The notes: a model not told the origin generated them from the letters alone. Shown: positions 10,829 through 20,104, counted from the first letter of the stretch. The stretch: DNA of 64,000 bases from Sedimenticola sp. (GCA_026994195.1 JALWRH010000049.1:1-64000); one strand, 5' to 3'. A program made the numbers and translations.

Positions 10829-11167
10829 CTAGTCATCACAACCATCATCTTCCGTAGCGGCTTCTCCGGTGCTTTCATCAATGACCTCTTGCCCATCCTT
10901 TGTGATTTTTACCCGGGTAAACATCATGCTCTGCATGCGATGGAAGCCGTGATCCAGCGCTTTTTCCACTTCCATGTCCGTGAAACCATCATAAATGGTC
11001 ACCTGTCCTCGGGACTCCCTCTGGAGTTGCGCTTCGCTGGGATGGTAGATCCGGTCCGCGGACCATGCATCAAGACCCGGGGAATGTGCCTGATGATCTG
11101 CCATCAAGCCCTGACTGAAGGCGGCCAGCAATAGCACACTGCTAACTGTAACGATTTGTATAGTCAT
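10829..11167 (-). CDS. Small exported acidic protein, unknown function
   Basis: Signal peptide MTIQIVTVSSVLLLAAFSQGLMA, no recognised domain, C-terminal EDDGCDD. Confidence 0.6.
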   Translation of the reverse strand: MTIQIVTVSSVLLLAAFSQGLMADHQAHSPGLDAWSADRIYHPSEAQLQRESRGQVTIYDGFTDMEVEKALDHGFHRMQSMMFTRVKITKDGQEVIDESTGEAATEDDGCDD

Positions 11168-11569
11168 GTCTTTCTCCTTGAACTATCGTTCCGGGCAGCG
11201 ATTGCCCGGCTGCTCCTTTCAAATCCGCCGACAGACCTTGTCTGGAAGCCTGTCAGGCTGTTATTTGGGGTTGCGTTAAGAAAAAAGATAACACCCAGCC
11301 AGCAGATTACTATCATCAGTTCTGACCAAAATCACAGATCCAAACCTTCTAGGCACTATCAGCCAAACCTGCCGTGTGAAACAGAAAACTTTCGTTACAT
11401 CAATATGTTGGAATGCAAGTATAGAATTACTGCTGGGACAGTGACCATGGGCTAGCCAGTGGTGCATGGGAACTGTCGGACGGGGAAAGAGGCTTTTTCC
11501 ACGGCTTTCCCGGGAATCAGGACTACAAAAGGGCTGCTGCCATCTTACAGAATGGCGTTCGAAACCTAC

Positions 11570-12454
11570 TCAAGGCTCCTGGGAGTAATTCATGCCCGCC
11601 TGTTCCCGCCAATAGCCATCGCAGCCCCCCACAGGCATGAGCGCCTCTAAACCTGATGCATCACCTTCCCCGGCCAGCGCCCGGGAAAAGGCCTGCACAA
11701 TGCGTCCCGTATGCCGGGCCTGGGGGCTGATGCGCAATACATCGACGCCCAGTTGGCGCATCTCTTCTGTCTTGGAAATCAGATTGCAGGTGAGAGCCGA
11801 CTGGGTCTGGATACCATTGATGGCCAGGAAAGGCTCACCTTCCCGGGTGCGCAGAGTCAGGCCGTCGGCATGATCCAGGCAACGGTACTGGCAGTCGTCC
11901 TTGGGCAGATCATACGCCCGGGCCGTGTAGCAACGTGCAGACATGGCCAGGGGAATGCGTCCCCAGGCAAAGACCTCTGTCTGTACACCCTGTGGCGCAT
12001 CCTGCAGGATGCCGGAAAGGCTGTCCCGGCCCAGCTCAACGGGCAGTACCCAGCGCTTCAGACCTGCATCCGCCAGCACTTTCAAGGTGGCCGCATTGTA
12101 GGTATTGACCGTAGGACCAGTCGTAAAAGACAGCTCCGCGGCCGACAGGAGCTGCACCGCCGCCATGTCGTTGGCTTCCACCATGAACTCGCCATTGGCG
12201 CAGATGCGGCGCATGGTCTTGAGCTCAGACTCAGCTTCCAGCAGGGCCATGGTGGACAACACCACTTCCTTACCGGCCTCGCGCAGCATATGCGCCGTTT
12301 CCAACCAGTCATCGTAGCGGAACAATCGGCGCTTGGAGCAGACGGTTTCACCGAGATAAACGATATCCACGGGAAGATCCGCCACCTCGCGGTAAAAGTC
12401 CTGCAGATCCTCCCGGGGCCAGTAGTACTGAACAGGGCCAAGCGACAGCTTCAT
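11570..12454 (-). CDS. ubiV: U32 peptidase family protein UbiV (O2-independent ubiquinone hydroxylation)
   Basis: MKLSLGPVQYYWPREDLQDFYREVADLPVDIVYLGETVCSKRRLFRYDDWLE; adjacent to ubiU. Confidence 0.88.
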   Translation of the reverse strand: MKLSLGPVQYYWPREDLQDFYREVADLPVDIVYLGETVCSKRRLFRYDDWLETAHMLREAGKEVVLSTMALLEAESELKTMRRICANGEFMVEANDMAAVQLLSAAELSFTTGPTVNTYNAATLKVLADAGLKRWVLPVELGRDSLSGILQDAPQGVQTEVFAWGRIPLAMSARCYTARAYDLPKDDCQYRCLDHADGLTLRTREGEPFLAINGIQTQSALTCNLISKTEEMRQLGVDVLRISPQARHTGRIVQAFSRALAGEGDASGLEALMPVGGCDGYWREQAGMNYSQEP

Positions 12455-12464
12455 GACATCATCC

Positions 12465-13460
12465 TCACTGCCAGGTGCGGTGATACGCACCCAAGGTGGT
12501 CTGTTGACCCTCGGACACCGCGCCCAGTTGCTGCATCCATTCATCACGCGGACGAAAATGTTGTGGGTCCCGAAGACAGCTGTCGATGGCCTGGCGCCAT
12601 ACCCGGGCCACCTGGCGCACATAGGCCGGGCTGCGCTGCCGCCCTTCTATCTTGATAGCGGACACACCGGCAGCCAGCAACTCCGGCAGCAGATCCAGGG
12701 TATTCAGGCTGGTCGGTTCTTCCAAGGCATAATAGGTCTTGTCCAGGGCATCGTACCGCCCTTTGCAAACGGTGGGATACCCGGCAGTCTCTCCCCTGCC
12801 CACCTTGTCCACCAGCACACCACCCAGGCGGGTCTCCATCCCCGTGGCCGTCTCCTGGTAGCGTACTTCCCCGGCCGGGGAGCAACAACCGTGGGTGTTG
12901 GGTGACTGCCCGGCGGCATAAGAGGACAGAAGGCAACGCCCTTCGACCATAACGCACAGGCTGCCAAATCCAAACACCTCGATTTCCACGGGAGCATGCT
13001 CTGCCACGTGCTTTACCTGAGGCATGGACAGCACCCGCGGCAACACCGCCCGGCGGATGCCAAAACGTTCCTGATAGAATTTCAGCGCTTCGTAGTTGGT
13101 TGCGGAACCCTGCACAGAAAGATGCAGGGGGAGATCCGGGTAGCGGCTGGCAGCATAGTCCAGCACGCCAATGTCCGCAGCAATAAGGGCGTCCGCTGCC
13201 ATATCTGCCGCCCGGTCCACCGCAGCCTGCCAGCGCTGCCAACCCTGGGGACGGGGATAGGTATTGAGTGCCACATACACTTCCCGGCCCTTGCTGCGCA
13301 CATAGTCCAGCCCCTGATCCAGAGTTCTGTCGTTGAAGTTCAAGCCGGCGAAATTGCGCGCATTGGTATCATCCTTGAAGCCCAGATAGACCACATCCGC
13401 CCCTTCATCGATGGCGGCTTTCAGAGAAGGCAGGTTACCTGCCGGACATACGAGTTGCAT
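12465..13460 (-). CDS. ubiU: U32 peptidase family protein UbiU (O2-independent ubiquinone hydroxylation)
   Basis: MQLVCPAGNLPSLKAAIDEGADVVYLGFKDDTNARNFAGLNF... U32 family, paired with ubiV. Confidence 0.9.
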   Translation of the reverse strand: MQLVCPAGNLPSLKAAIDEGADVVYLGFKDDTNARNFAGLNFNDRTLDQGLDYVRSKGREVYVALNTYPRPQGWQRWQAAVDRAADMAADALIAADIGVLDYAASRYPDLPLHLSVQGSATNYEALKFYQERFGIRRAVLPRVLSMPQVKHVAEHAPVEIEVFGFGSLCVMVEGRCLLSSYAAGQSPNTHGCCSPAGEVRYQETATGMETRLGGVLVDKVGRGETAGYPTVCKGRYDALDKTYYALEEPTSLNTLDLLPELLAAGVSAIKIEGRQRSPAYVRQVARVWRQAIDSCLRDPQHFRPRDEWMQQLGAVSEGQQTTLGAYHRTWQ

Positions 13461-13474
13461 GAATCTCAAGACTC

Positions 13475-14446
13475 CTATTGGGAATTGACGGCATGGGACA
13501 GACTGCTGCCAAGCGCTCCCTGCCGCAGGTCGAGAATTTCCAGGCGGCGGGTGATGGCATTGAGCACCCGCCATTTCCAGTTGCACCAGCCTGGTGCAAG
13601 CAGTATCCGGGATTCGGCCGTGCCGGTGAGACGATGGTAGACCACATCCCCGGGAGTATGAGCCACCATTTGCACCACGACATCCACATAATCATCCATC
13701 GTCATGGGACTGTATTCTCCCCGCCGCCACTGGTTTGCCAGCAAAGTGCCCTTGACCACGTGCAGGGGATGAAGCTTCAATCCTTCCACACCAAGGTCCA
13801 GCACTCGCAGCAGGCTTTGCAGGGAATCGTCCGGCGTCTCCCCGGGCAAGCCAACAATGAGATGGGTACACACGCGAAGGTTCCGGGTATGGGCAGCGCT
13901 CAGTGCCGTGCGGTATTCGGCAAAACCATGCCCACGGTTGACCTTCTCCAGGCTTTGGTCGAAAGCAGACTGCAGCCCCAGCTCCAGCCAGATCTCAAAT
14001 CCCTCGTCCTGATAGGACCGGAGCAGATCGAGCACTGCCGGAGGCACGCAATCCGGACGTGTTCCCACGGACAATCCCACCACATCAGGCTGTGACAAAG
14101 CCTGGCGATACAGCCTGTCCAGGTCATCCACGTCAGCATAGGTATTGGTATACGCCTGGAAATAGGCCAGGAACTTCTTCGCCCCGGTGCGCCGGGCCAG
14201 TACCCTTCGACCAGCCTGCAACTGCTCCCCGATATCCGGCTCCTGCCGGGCATTGGGACTGAAAGAGACATTGTTGCAGAAGGTGCACCCCCCGCGGCCT
14301 TTGCTGCCATCACGGTTGGGACAGGTAAAACCGGCGTTTATAGCCAGCTTGTGGACCCGTTCTCCATACCGGCGCAACAAATCCTGGCCAAAAGTATTGA
14401 CCCTATCCGAAAGGATACTGGAAGGCAGGGAAGTTTTTTGAAGCAT
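13475..14446 (-). CDS. yhcC: TIGR01212-type radical SAM protein (YhcC family)
   Basis: FTCPNRDGSKGRGGCTFCNN, LLRRYGERVHKLAINAGFTCPNRDG; 15 nt upstream of ubiU. Confidence 0.88.
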   Translation of the reverse strand: MLQKTSLPSSILSDRVNTFGQDLLRRYGERVHKLAINAGFTCPNRDGSKGRGGCTFCNNVSFSPNARQEPDIGEQLQAGRRVLARRTGAKKFLAYFQAYTNTYADVDDLDRLYRQALSQPDVVGLSVGTRPDCVPPAVLDLLRSYQDEGFEIWLELGLQSAFDQSLEKVNRGHGFAEYRTALSAAHTRNLRVCTHLIVGLPGETPDDSLQSLLRVLDLGVEGLKLHPLHVVKGTLLANQWRRGEYSPMTMDDYVDVVVQMVAHTPGDVVYHRLTGTAESRILLAPGWCNWKWRVLNAITRRLEILDLRQGALGSSLSHAVNSQ

Positions 14447-14479
14447 GGCGCTTTATGTCACAAACAACACAAAGGCGGT

Positions 14480-14493
14480 TTGATGCGGGTCAA
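14480..14493 (-). promoter_or_regulatory. Putative FNR/Anr-type box TTGATGCGGGTCAA (minus: TTGACCCGCATCAA)
   Basis: TTGA-N6-TCAA about 34 nt upstream of the yhcC start; one base off TTGAT-N4-ATCAA. Confidence 0.6.
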
Positions 14494-14510
14494 ATGATTC
14501 CGAAATTAAA

Positions 14511-14535
14511 AAGCGGGAAACCGCGTTTTCCGCTT
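14511..14535 (-). terminator. Probable rho-independent terminator for the 14631-14855 gene
   Basis: Imperfect palindrome AAGCGGGAAACCGCGTTTTCCGCTT; on the minus strand followed by TTTAATTTC. Confidence 0.55.
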
Positions 14536-14630
14536 CCGTGGTTGAAAAAGTCAATGGAAGGGCTTTTTCAATATCCTGCTATGGATTCAAGATATGAATC
14601 ACAGGCAATAGCCGTTGATAGCCCAGGCTC

Positions 14631-14855
14631 CTACTTGATCTTGAAGTCAGGGATATCCGCCCGCCCCATGACATGCAGAACCACGCCTCCACCTACAAAA
14701 AACACGATGGCTGCAGACCAGGCTGCCACGGTTGGATGATTTCCACCATGCTGTTGGTAAAAATAGGCCACGGCGCCAATGCTGGCAATCGCGCATGTGT
14801 AGAAGAGATAGGCAAAGAGGACCGAAATCTTCTGCACGGTATTTTGTTTCTTCAT
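14631..14855 (-). CDS. Small two-TM membrane protein, unknown
   Basis: 74 aa, two hydrophobic segments; MKKQNTVQKISVLFAYLFYTCAIASIGAVAYF. Confidence 0.65.
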   Translation of the reverse strand: MKKQNTVQKISVLFAYLFYTCAIASIGAVAYFYQQHGGNHPTVAAWSAAIVFFVGGGVVLHVMGRADIPDFKIK

Positions 14856-14974
14856 GGAAATATATCTTCAGGAGCGAAAAACGGTTCTTATCGTAGCACA
14901 GCCGGGGCCAGTTCAGCCATGGAGGAAGCTCGGAGAGCACATGGAGCGTTCTTCCCCCAATTGCGGGCAATGCA

Positions 14975-15167
14975 CACCGCCATCCCTGGCTCCTTGCGGC
15001 ATACCGTCCATCCCTGGTCCGCCGCACCGCCATCCCTGGCTCCCTGCGGCATACCGTCCATCCCTGGTCCGCCGCACCGCCATCCCTGGCTCCCTGCGGC
15101 ATACCGTCCATCCCTGGTCCGCCGCACCGCCATCCCTGGCTCCCTGCGGCATACCGTCCATCCCTGG
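14975..15167. repeat. 50-bp minisatellite, about 3.8 tandem copies
   Basis: Unit CATCCCTGGCTCCCTGCGGCATACCGTCCATCCCTGGTCCGCCGCACCGC; TCCCTGGTCC recurs at 15011, 15061, 15111; one T/C variant in first copy. Confidence 0.95.
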
Positions 15168-15171
15168 ACAT

Positions 15172-15207
15172 AAAAAAAGCGCGCCCGGTTTGCGGGAGCG
15201 CTTTTTG
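15172..15207. terminator. Bidirectional-looking intrinsic terminator downstream of the sulfur-globule-like gene
   Basis: AAAAAAAGCGCGCCCGGTTTGCGGGAGCGCTTTTTG hairpin with A/T flanks. Confidence 0.8.
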
Positions 15208-15227
15208 TACTGCCAAGACTCGAAAAA

Positions 15228-15932
15228 TCAGAGCTTGTTGCAGTCCTTGGCGGCCAGGTTGGCGCGACGTGCATCCATCTGCTTCTGCATCTCGGCACGA
15301 CGAGCTTCCATTTCCTTCATGACTTCTTCATGGCTCTTGAATCCCTCAAACTGGGGAGCCTGGAAAGAAGCAGGCATGGGACGCTGCATATTCGCCATTT
15401 CCTTTTCCATCTGGGCACGGCGCGCTTCCATTTCTTTCTGCATCTGAGCGCGGCGGGCATCCATCTCCTTCATTACGTCATCACGGCTCTGGAAGCCGGA
15501 AAACTGGGGAGCCTGGAACTGGGGCGCCTGGAACTGAGGAGCCGTTTGCTGGAACTGCTTGTACATCTCAGCCTGTTGCTTGGCGTAGGCTTCAGCAGCC
15601 TGACGTTGGGCTTCGACTGCCTTGGCATATTGTTCAGCGGCGGCTTTCTGCTGCTCTTCACTCAGAGCAGGGGCAACAGGTGCGGCATAAGGAGCGTAGC
15701 CGTAAGGCGCATAGCCATAACCATTGTAATAACGGTTGTCACCGTAACCACGGCCATAACCATCACCGCGGGCATGCATGTTGAAATTGAAATCCATGTC
15801 GCCAAACATGTCGCCCATGAAATCACCAATGCCGTCATTATTCCAGTCGTTACCATTGCCCCACCATGCGGATGCAGAGGCGGAAGCGGCAACCAGAACA
15901 GCGGCCATACTCATTTTAACTATCTTGTTCAT
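15228..15932 (-). CDS. Sulfur-globule-protein-like exported protein with C-terminal coiled-coil repeat extension
   Basis: [27 protein letters not shown]..., Gly/Tyr/Asn-rich [12 protein letters not shown], then PQFQAPQF and [22 protein letters not shown] repeats. Confidence 0.75.
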   Translation of the reverse strand: MNKIVKMSMAAVLVAASASASAWWGNGNDWNNDGIGDFMGDMFGDMDFNFNMHARGDGYGRGYGDNRYYNGYGYAPYGYAPYAAPVAPALSEEQQKAAAEQYAKAVEAQRQAAEAYAKQQAEMYKQFQQTAPQFQAPQFQAPQFSGFQSRDDVMKEMDARRAQMQKEMEARRAQMEKEMANMQRPMPASFQAPQFEGFKSHEEVMKEMEARRAEMQKQMDARRANLAAKDCNKL

Positions 15933-16019
15933 TGCTCTCTCCGGTATCACTAAATAGAACCAACTCATACACCTTCAACCGGGCGCACCGATACCGCGGG
16001 TGCGCCCGATTCAACCAAT

Positions 16020-16382
16020 TTACTTGGCAGGAGCAGCAGGAGCCTGAGGCGCCTGAGGAGCTACGGGAGCGCCATAAGGTGCGCCGTAAGGAGCAGGTGC
16101 GCCATAAGGAGCGTAGCCATACGGAGCATAACCATAAGGAGCGTAACCGTAACCGTTGTAGCCGTTGTAACGGTTGTAACCACGGCCATAACCGTTACCG
16201 CGGGCAGAACCGCTCATGCCGAAGCTGAAGTCGCCGGAACCGTCGCCCCATCCGTCCATGGCGTCGTCCCATACGTTGTTACCGTAACCACGATCACCCC
16301 AAGGACCTCCCCACCAGGCAGAAGCAGAAGCGGAAGCGGCAACCAGAGCTGCAACAGCAGCGACTTTGATCATTTTTTTCAT
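16020..16382 (-). CDS. Sulfur globule protein (CV1/CV2-like)
   Basis: [29 protein letters not shown]..., [31 protein letters not shown]; signal peptide ending ASASAWW and Gly/Tyr/Pro repeats. Confidence 0.8.
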   Translation of the reverse strand: MKKMIKVAAVAALVAASASASAWWGGPWGDRGYGNNVWDDAMDGWGDGSGDFSFGMSGSARGNGYGRGYNRYNGYNGYGYAPYGYAPYGYAPYGAPAPYGAPYGAPVAPQAPQAPAAPAK

Positions 16383-16728
16383 GATAATTCTCCAAATTCG
16401 ATTAGTGGAACATAAGTGTTCGTTTCAGATGTCATACTGCAACTCGTCATCTGTGCATTAGTATTTCAGTTTTTACTTATATTGTTAAGTAGTAATTTAC
16501 TATCGATCTTCATGAGTGATAGAAAATTGCTATCCAACGACCAGGATCGACATTTTTCAAATCCATGAGAACAGGTGCTAGAATCCGCACCAGCATTGGC
16601 AGCAATGCAATATTAGCATATTCTTATATTTATTTTAGGGCCATCGACATCCGCCCCCGGATTCAGTTGTCCTAGTTCTGCAGCCACTTCGTATTGACGA
16701 TCCACAACATGGGACCACAAGAATCAAA

Positions 16729-18087
16729 ATGAAACGTTTTCTCACAAGCATGGCCATCATCCTGCTGTTGGGTATACAGGCGGTATCAGCCACCCCTCTA
16801 CCCATCACCACTTTCAAGCTGGACAATGGCCTCACCCTGGTGGTGTCGGAAGATCATTCCTCCCCGACCATAGGCCTATCCATTGCCTACCATGTGGGAT
16901 TCCGTCTGGAACCCAAGGGACGCACGGGGTTTGCTCACCTGTTCGAACATATGATGTTCGAGGGCACGCCAGAAGCGCCCAAAGGCAGTTTTGTGAAAAT
17001 CATCCAGGGCGGTGGCGGCTCTCTCAACGGCTCCACCCGCTATGATTACACCAACTATATTTCTACAGCGCCGGTTTCAACTCTGGAACCCATTCTGTGG
17101 CTGGAAGCCGACCGCATGCGCCACCTGGATTTCTCCAAGGAAAATCTCGACAACCAGCGGGATGTAGTCAAAGAAGAAATCCGCGTCAACGTGAAGAACA
17201 AGCCTTACGGCCTGTTCTTCTGGACTGACCTGGCAGCTCTGGCCTTTAACAAATGGGCCAATGCCCATGACGGCTACGGCTCTTTCGTGGATCTGGACAA
17301 GGCCACTATCGAAGACGTAAAGCGTTTCCATCAGACCTTCTATGCCCCCAACAATGCGGTACTGGCCATCGCCGGTGACGTGGATCCCGAACAGGTACAT
17401 CAAGCGGTAAAGAAATATTTTGGCGATCTCCCCCCTGCCAAGCTTCCTCCCCACGCCGATGTGGCTGAACCGCTCAATACCCAGGAGCGCTTTCGTGAAG
17501 AACAGGACGAACACGCCTCCGTACCCGCCATCGCCATCGGCTGGAAGATGCCCGGTCCGGACAGCCCCGACTATTACCCTCTGGCTGTGCTGGGCGAACT
17601 GCTCATGGGGGGCGACGCCAGCCTGCTTTATCAAAAACTCATCAAGGAGAAGCAGACTATGCTCTCCATCTCCGGCGGCCTGGGCTGGCCCCTGGGGGAT
17701 CCACTGACCTTTGGTGGTCCCAGTCTGATGGTGGCCTTTGGGCTCTACAAGCCCAATCACGAAGCCGTGCAGGATGTGAACAGCATCCAGCAGGTCATCA
17801 ACGCCATCGCCAGCAAGGGCGTGGATGCAAAGCGCCTGAAAGCCGTGCAGACCAAGATGGTCGCCGACTACTATAAAAGTATTGCCCGCAACCTGCAGCG
17901 TGCCGATTACCTGGCTATCACCCAATTGCTGCATGGCGACGCCGATCTGCTCAATCGCTACCCGGCTCTCATAGAGAAAGTCAGCCCTGCCGATATCCAG
18001 CGCGTTGCAGCAAAATATCTGACCGTGAACAACCGCAGCTGGATAGACCGCAAGATTGCCCCCCACCAGCAGGAGAAGCAACCATGA
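16729..18087 (+). CDS. M16 family metallopeptidase, catalytic type
   Basis: HLFEHMMFEGT inverted zinc motif HXXEH; signal peptide. Confidence 0.92.
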   Translation: MKRFLTSMAIILLLGIQAVSATPLPITTFKLDNGLTLVVSEDHSSPTIGLSIAYHVGFRLEPKGRTGFAHLFEHMMFEGTPEAPKGSFVKIIQGGGGSLNGSTRYDYTNYISTAPVSTLEPILWLEADRMRHLDFSKENLDNQRDVVKEEIRVNVKNKPYGLFFWTDLAALAFNKWANAHDGYGSFVDLDKATIEDVKRFHQTFYAPNNAVLAIAGDVDPEQVHQAVKKYFGDLPPAKLPPHADVAEPLNTQERFREEQDEHASVPAIAIGWKMPGPDSPDYYPLAVLGELLMGGDASLLYQKLIKEKQTMLSISGGLGWPLGDPLTFGGPSLMVAFGLYKPNHEAVQDVNSIQQVINAIASKGVDAKRLKAVQTKMVADYYKSIARNLQRADYLAITQLLHGDADLLNRYPALIEKVSPADIQRVAAKYLTVNNRSWIDRKIAPHQQEKQP

Positions 18088-19505
18088 GCGTTATCCGCCT
18101 GACCACCACCCTGCTCACTCTGATACTTTTCTTTGGCGCTGGCAGCGCTGGGGCCGCAGAAAACCCCCCCTCCATCAAAGGTCTGCCTGCCTATGGCCCG
18201 GATAAACCCCTAGTCCTGCCACAAGTCGTGGAGAAACAACTGCCCAATGGCCTTACCCTGTGGCTCATTGAACGCCGGGGGCTGCCTCTTGTTTCCATCC
18301 ACTTGGCGGTAAAAGGCGGATCAGCCTTGGATCCCCGGGATCGTTTCGGCCTCAGTGAGATACTCTCCAACACTATCAGTGCCGGGACGCAAAAACGCAG
18401 TTCCCGTCAGATCGCCGAAGAGCTGCAGGCCCTGGGCGCAGATATCGATGTGGGCGTGGGCAAGGACATCACCTATATCGGCATCGATGGACTGGCTTCA
18501 GGCGCGGACAAGCTGCTGGAGATCCTCGCGGATACCGCCAGCAATGCCAGCTTTCCTGAAGACGAAGTCAAACTCGCCATCGAAAACGAGCTACAGAACA
18601 TCATCGCCAGCAAGTCCCAGCCTTCTTACGACCTGAACCAGGTGTTCTATCGCCAGCTGTTTGGCGACCACCCCTATGCTTTGGTCAATCCAAAGCCCGA
18701 AGTCATCAGCCGCATCAGCCGGGACGATCTAGTGAAGGCCTACCGTCAGCGTTTCCAGCCCAAACAGGCCATCCTGGTCATGGTGGGCGACCTTTCCACC
18801 GGGAAGATGGAAGAACTGGTCACGAAACACCTGGGAGGCTGGTCCAACACGGAAAAGGCGCCCGCCGGGATTCCAACCGCGGCAACAACCCCACGCCCCG
18901 GGCTACTGCTGGTGGACCGCCCGCATTCGGTGCAGTCCACCATCTATATGGGCCGCCCCATGCCCCCCGCCAACAACTCTGATGAGTTTGCCCTGGATGT
19001 GGCCAACACCATTTTTGGCGGCGCTTTTGGCAGCCGCCTGACCATGAACATCCGCGAGAAAAAGGGGTATACCTACTCACCTCATGCTTCAGTGACCAGC
19101 TGGGCCAAGGGCGGCATGTTCAAAGTGAGCGCTTCCGTGCGCAATGAAGTCACCGCCGCCACCCTGGTGGAAACCTTCTATGAACTGGACCGCCTGGCAA
19201 CCACTCTTCCTGAAGACGAGGAACTGTCCCGGGCCCAGCGCTATCTCAAAGGCAGGTTCCTGCTGGCCAATGAAACTTCCGCATCCCTGGCATCCACGCT
19301 CACGGGTTACTGGATAGACGGCAAGACCCCCGCCGACCTGGCGCGCTATGTGCCGGGAATAGAAGCCATCAGCAAGAAAGATGTGCAGGCCATGGGACGC
19401 AAGTACCTGTCTTCCCGCAAGCAGGCCGTGGCCATCAGCGGCGACGCCAAAGCCATCAAGGATCAGTTGTCCCTGTTTGGCGAGGTACGGATCGTAAAAC
19501 CCTGA
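18084..19505 (+). CDS. M16 family peptidase-like partner, lacking HXXEH
   Basis: M16 fold sequence (NGLTLWLIERRGLPLVSIHLAVKGGSALDP) but FGLSEILSNTISAGT in place of HXXEH; 4-nt overlap with upstream gene. Confidence 0.9.
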   Translation: MSVIRLTTTLLTLILFFGAGSAGAAENPPSIKGLPAYGPDKPLVLPQVVEKQLPNGLTLWLIERRGLPLVSIHLAVKGGSALDPRDRFGLSEILSNTISAGTQKRSSRQIAEELQALGADIDVGVGKDITYIGIDGLASGADKLLEILADTASNASFPEDEVKLAIENELQNIIASKSQPSYDLNQVFYRQLFGDHPYALVNPKPEVISRISRDDLVKAYRQRFQPKQAILVMVGDLSTGKMEELVTKHLGGWSNTEKAPAGIPTAATTPRPGLLLVDRPHSVQSTIYMGRPMPPANNSDEFALDVANTIFGGAFGSRLTMNIREKKGYTYSPHASVTSWAKGGMFKVSASVRNEVTAATLVETFYELDRLATTLPEDEELSRAQRYLKGRFLLANETSASLASTLTGYWIDGKTPADLARYVPGIEAISKKDVQAMGRKYLSSRKQAVAISGDAKAIKDQLSLFGEVRIVKP

Positions 19506-20104
19506 TGACTCAGATCGCCTATCCCATACGCAACAGCCTGTACCTGAACATCACTGACCGTTGCACTCTGGAATGCCGCTTCTGCCCAAAGCACACCGCA
19601 CAGGGGCCAGTGGTGCATGACTACGATCTGAGCCTGGATCACCGTCCCGAAGTGGACGAGATCATTGCCAGTATCGGCAATCCGGGCGACTACGATGAAA
19701 TCGTATTCTGCGGTTTTGGCGAACCCACTCTGCGTTTCAAAGTACTCATCGAAGTAGCCCGCTGGATCAAGGAACACGGCGGCAAGGTGCGCATCAACAC
19801 CGACGGCCTGGCCAACCTGGTGAACAAGCGCAATGTCCTTCCCGAGATGCAGGGGCTGGTGGACAGCCTCTCGGTATCCCTTAATGCCCAGAATCCCGAA
19901 GTGTATGCCCGGCACTGCCAGCCAGCCCTGCCCGGATCCTGGGAAGCCATGCTGGACTTTCTCGCCCAGGCGCCCAGCTATATTCCCAAGGTGACCGCCA
20001 CCGCCATCGATGGCCTTGAAGCCGTGGACATACAGGCCTGCGAAGCGCTGGCCGCTGAACGAGGCGTCGAATTCCGGCGCCGTCAACTGGACAAGGTAGG
20101 ATAA
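19505..20104 (+). CDS. Short radical SAM protein (TatD-linked rSAM type)
   Basis: LNITDRCTLECRFCPKHTAQG (CX3CX2C), 199 aa, no SPASM extension. Confidence 0.85.
   Translation: MTQIAYPIRNSLYLNITDRCTLECRFCPKHTAQGPVVHDYDLSLDHRPEVDEIIASIGNPGDYDEIVFCGFGEPTLRFKVLIEVARWIKEHGGKVRINTDGLANLVNKRNVLPEMQGLVDSLSVSLNAQNPEVYARHCQPALPGSWEAMLDFLAQAPSYIPKVTATAIDGLEAVDIQACEALAAERGVEFRRRQLDKVG

Noticed and set aside
14975-15167. Possible CRISPR array
   Set aside because: Copies are contiguous with no unique spacers and there are no cas genes nearby.
14647-15298. ORFs of 136-197 aa on both strands made of DGRYAAGSQGW/HPWLPAAYRPSLVRR repeats
   Set aside because: They are products of the 50-bp minisatellite, open in several frames on both strands, and run through a terminator hairpin; no independent coding support.
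17077-18081. 334-aa minus-strand ORF
   Set aside because: Antisense to the catalytic M16 peptidase gene.
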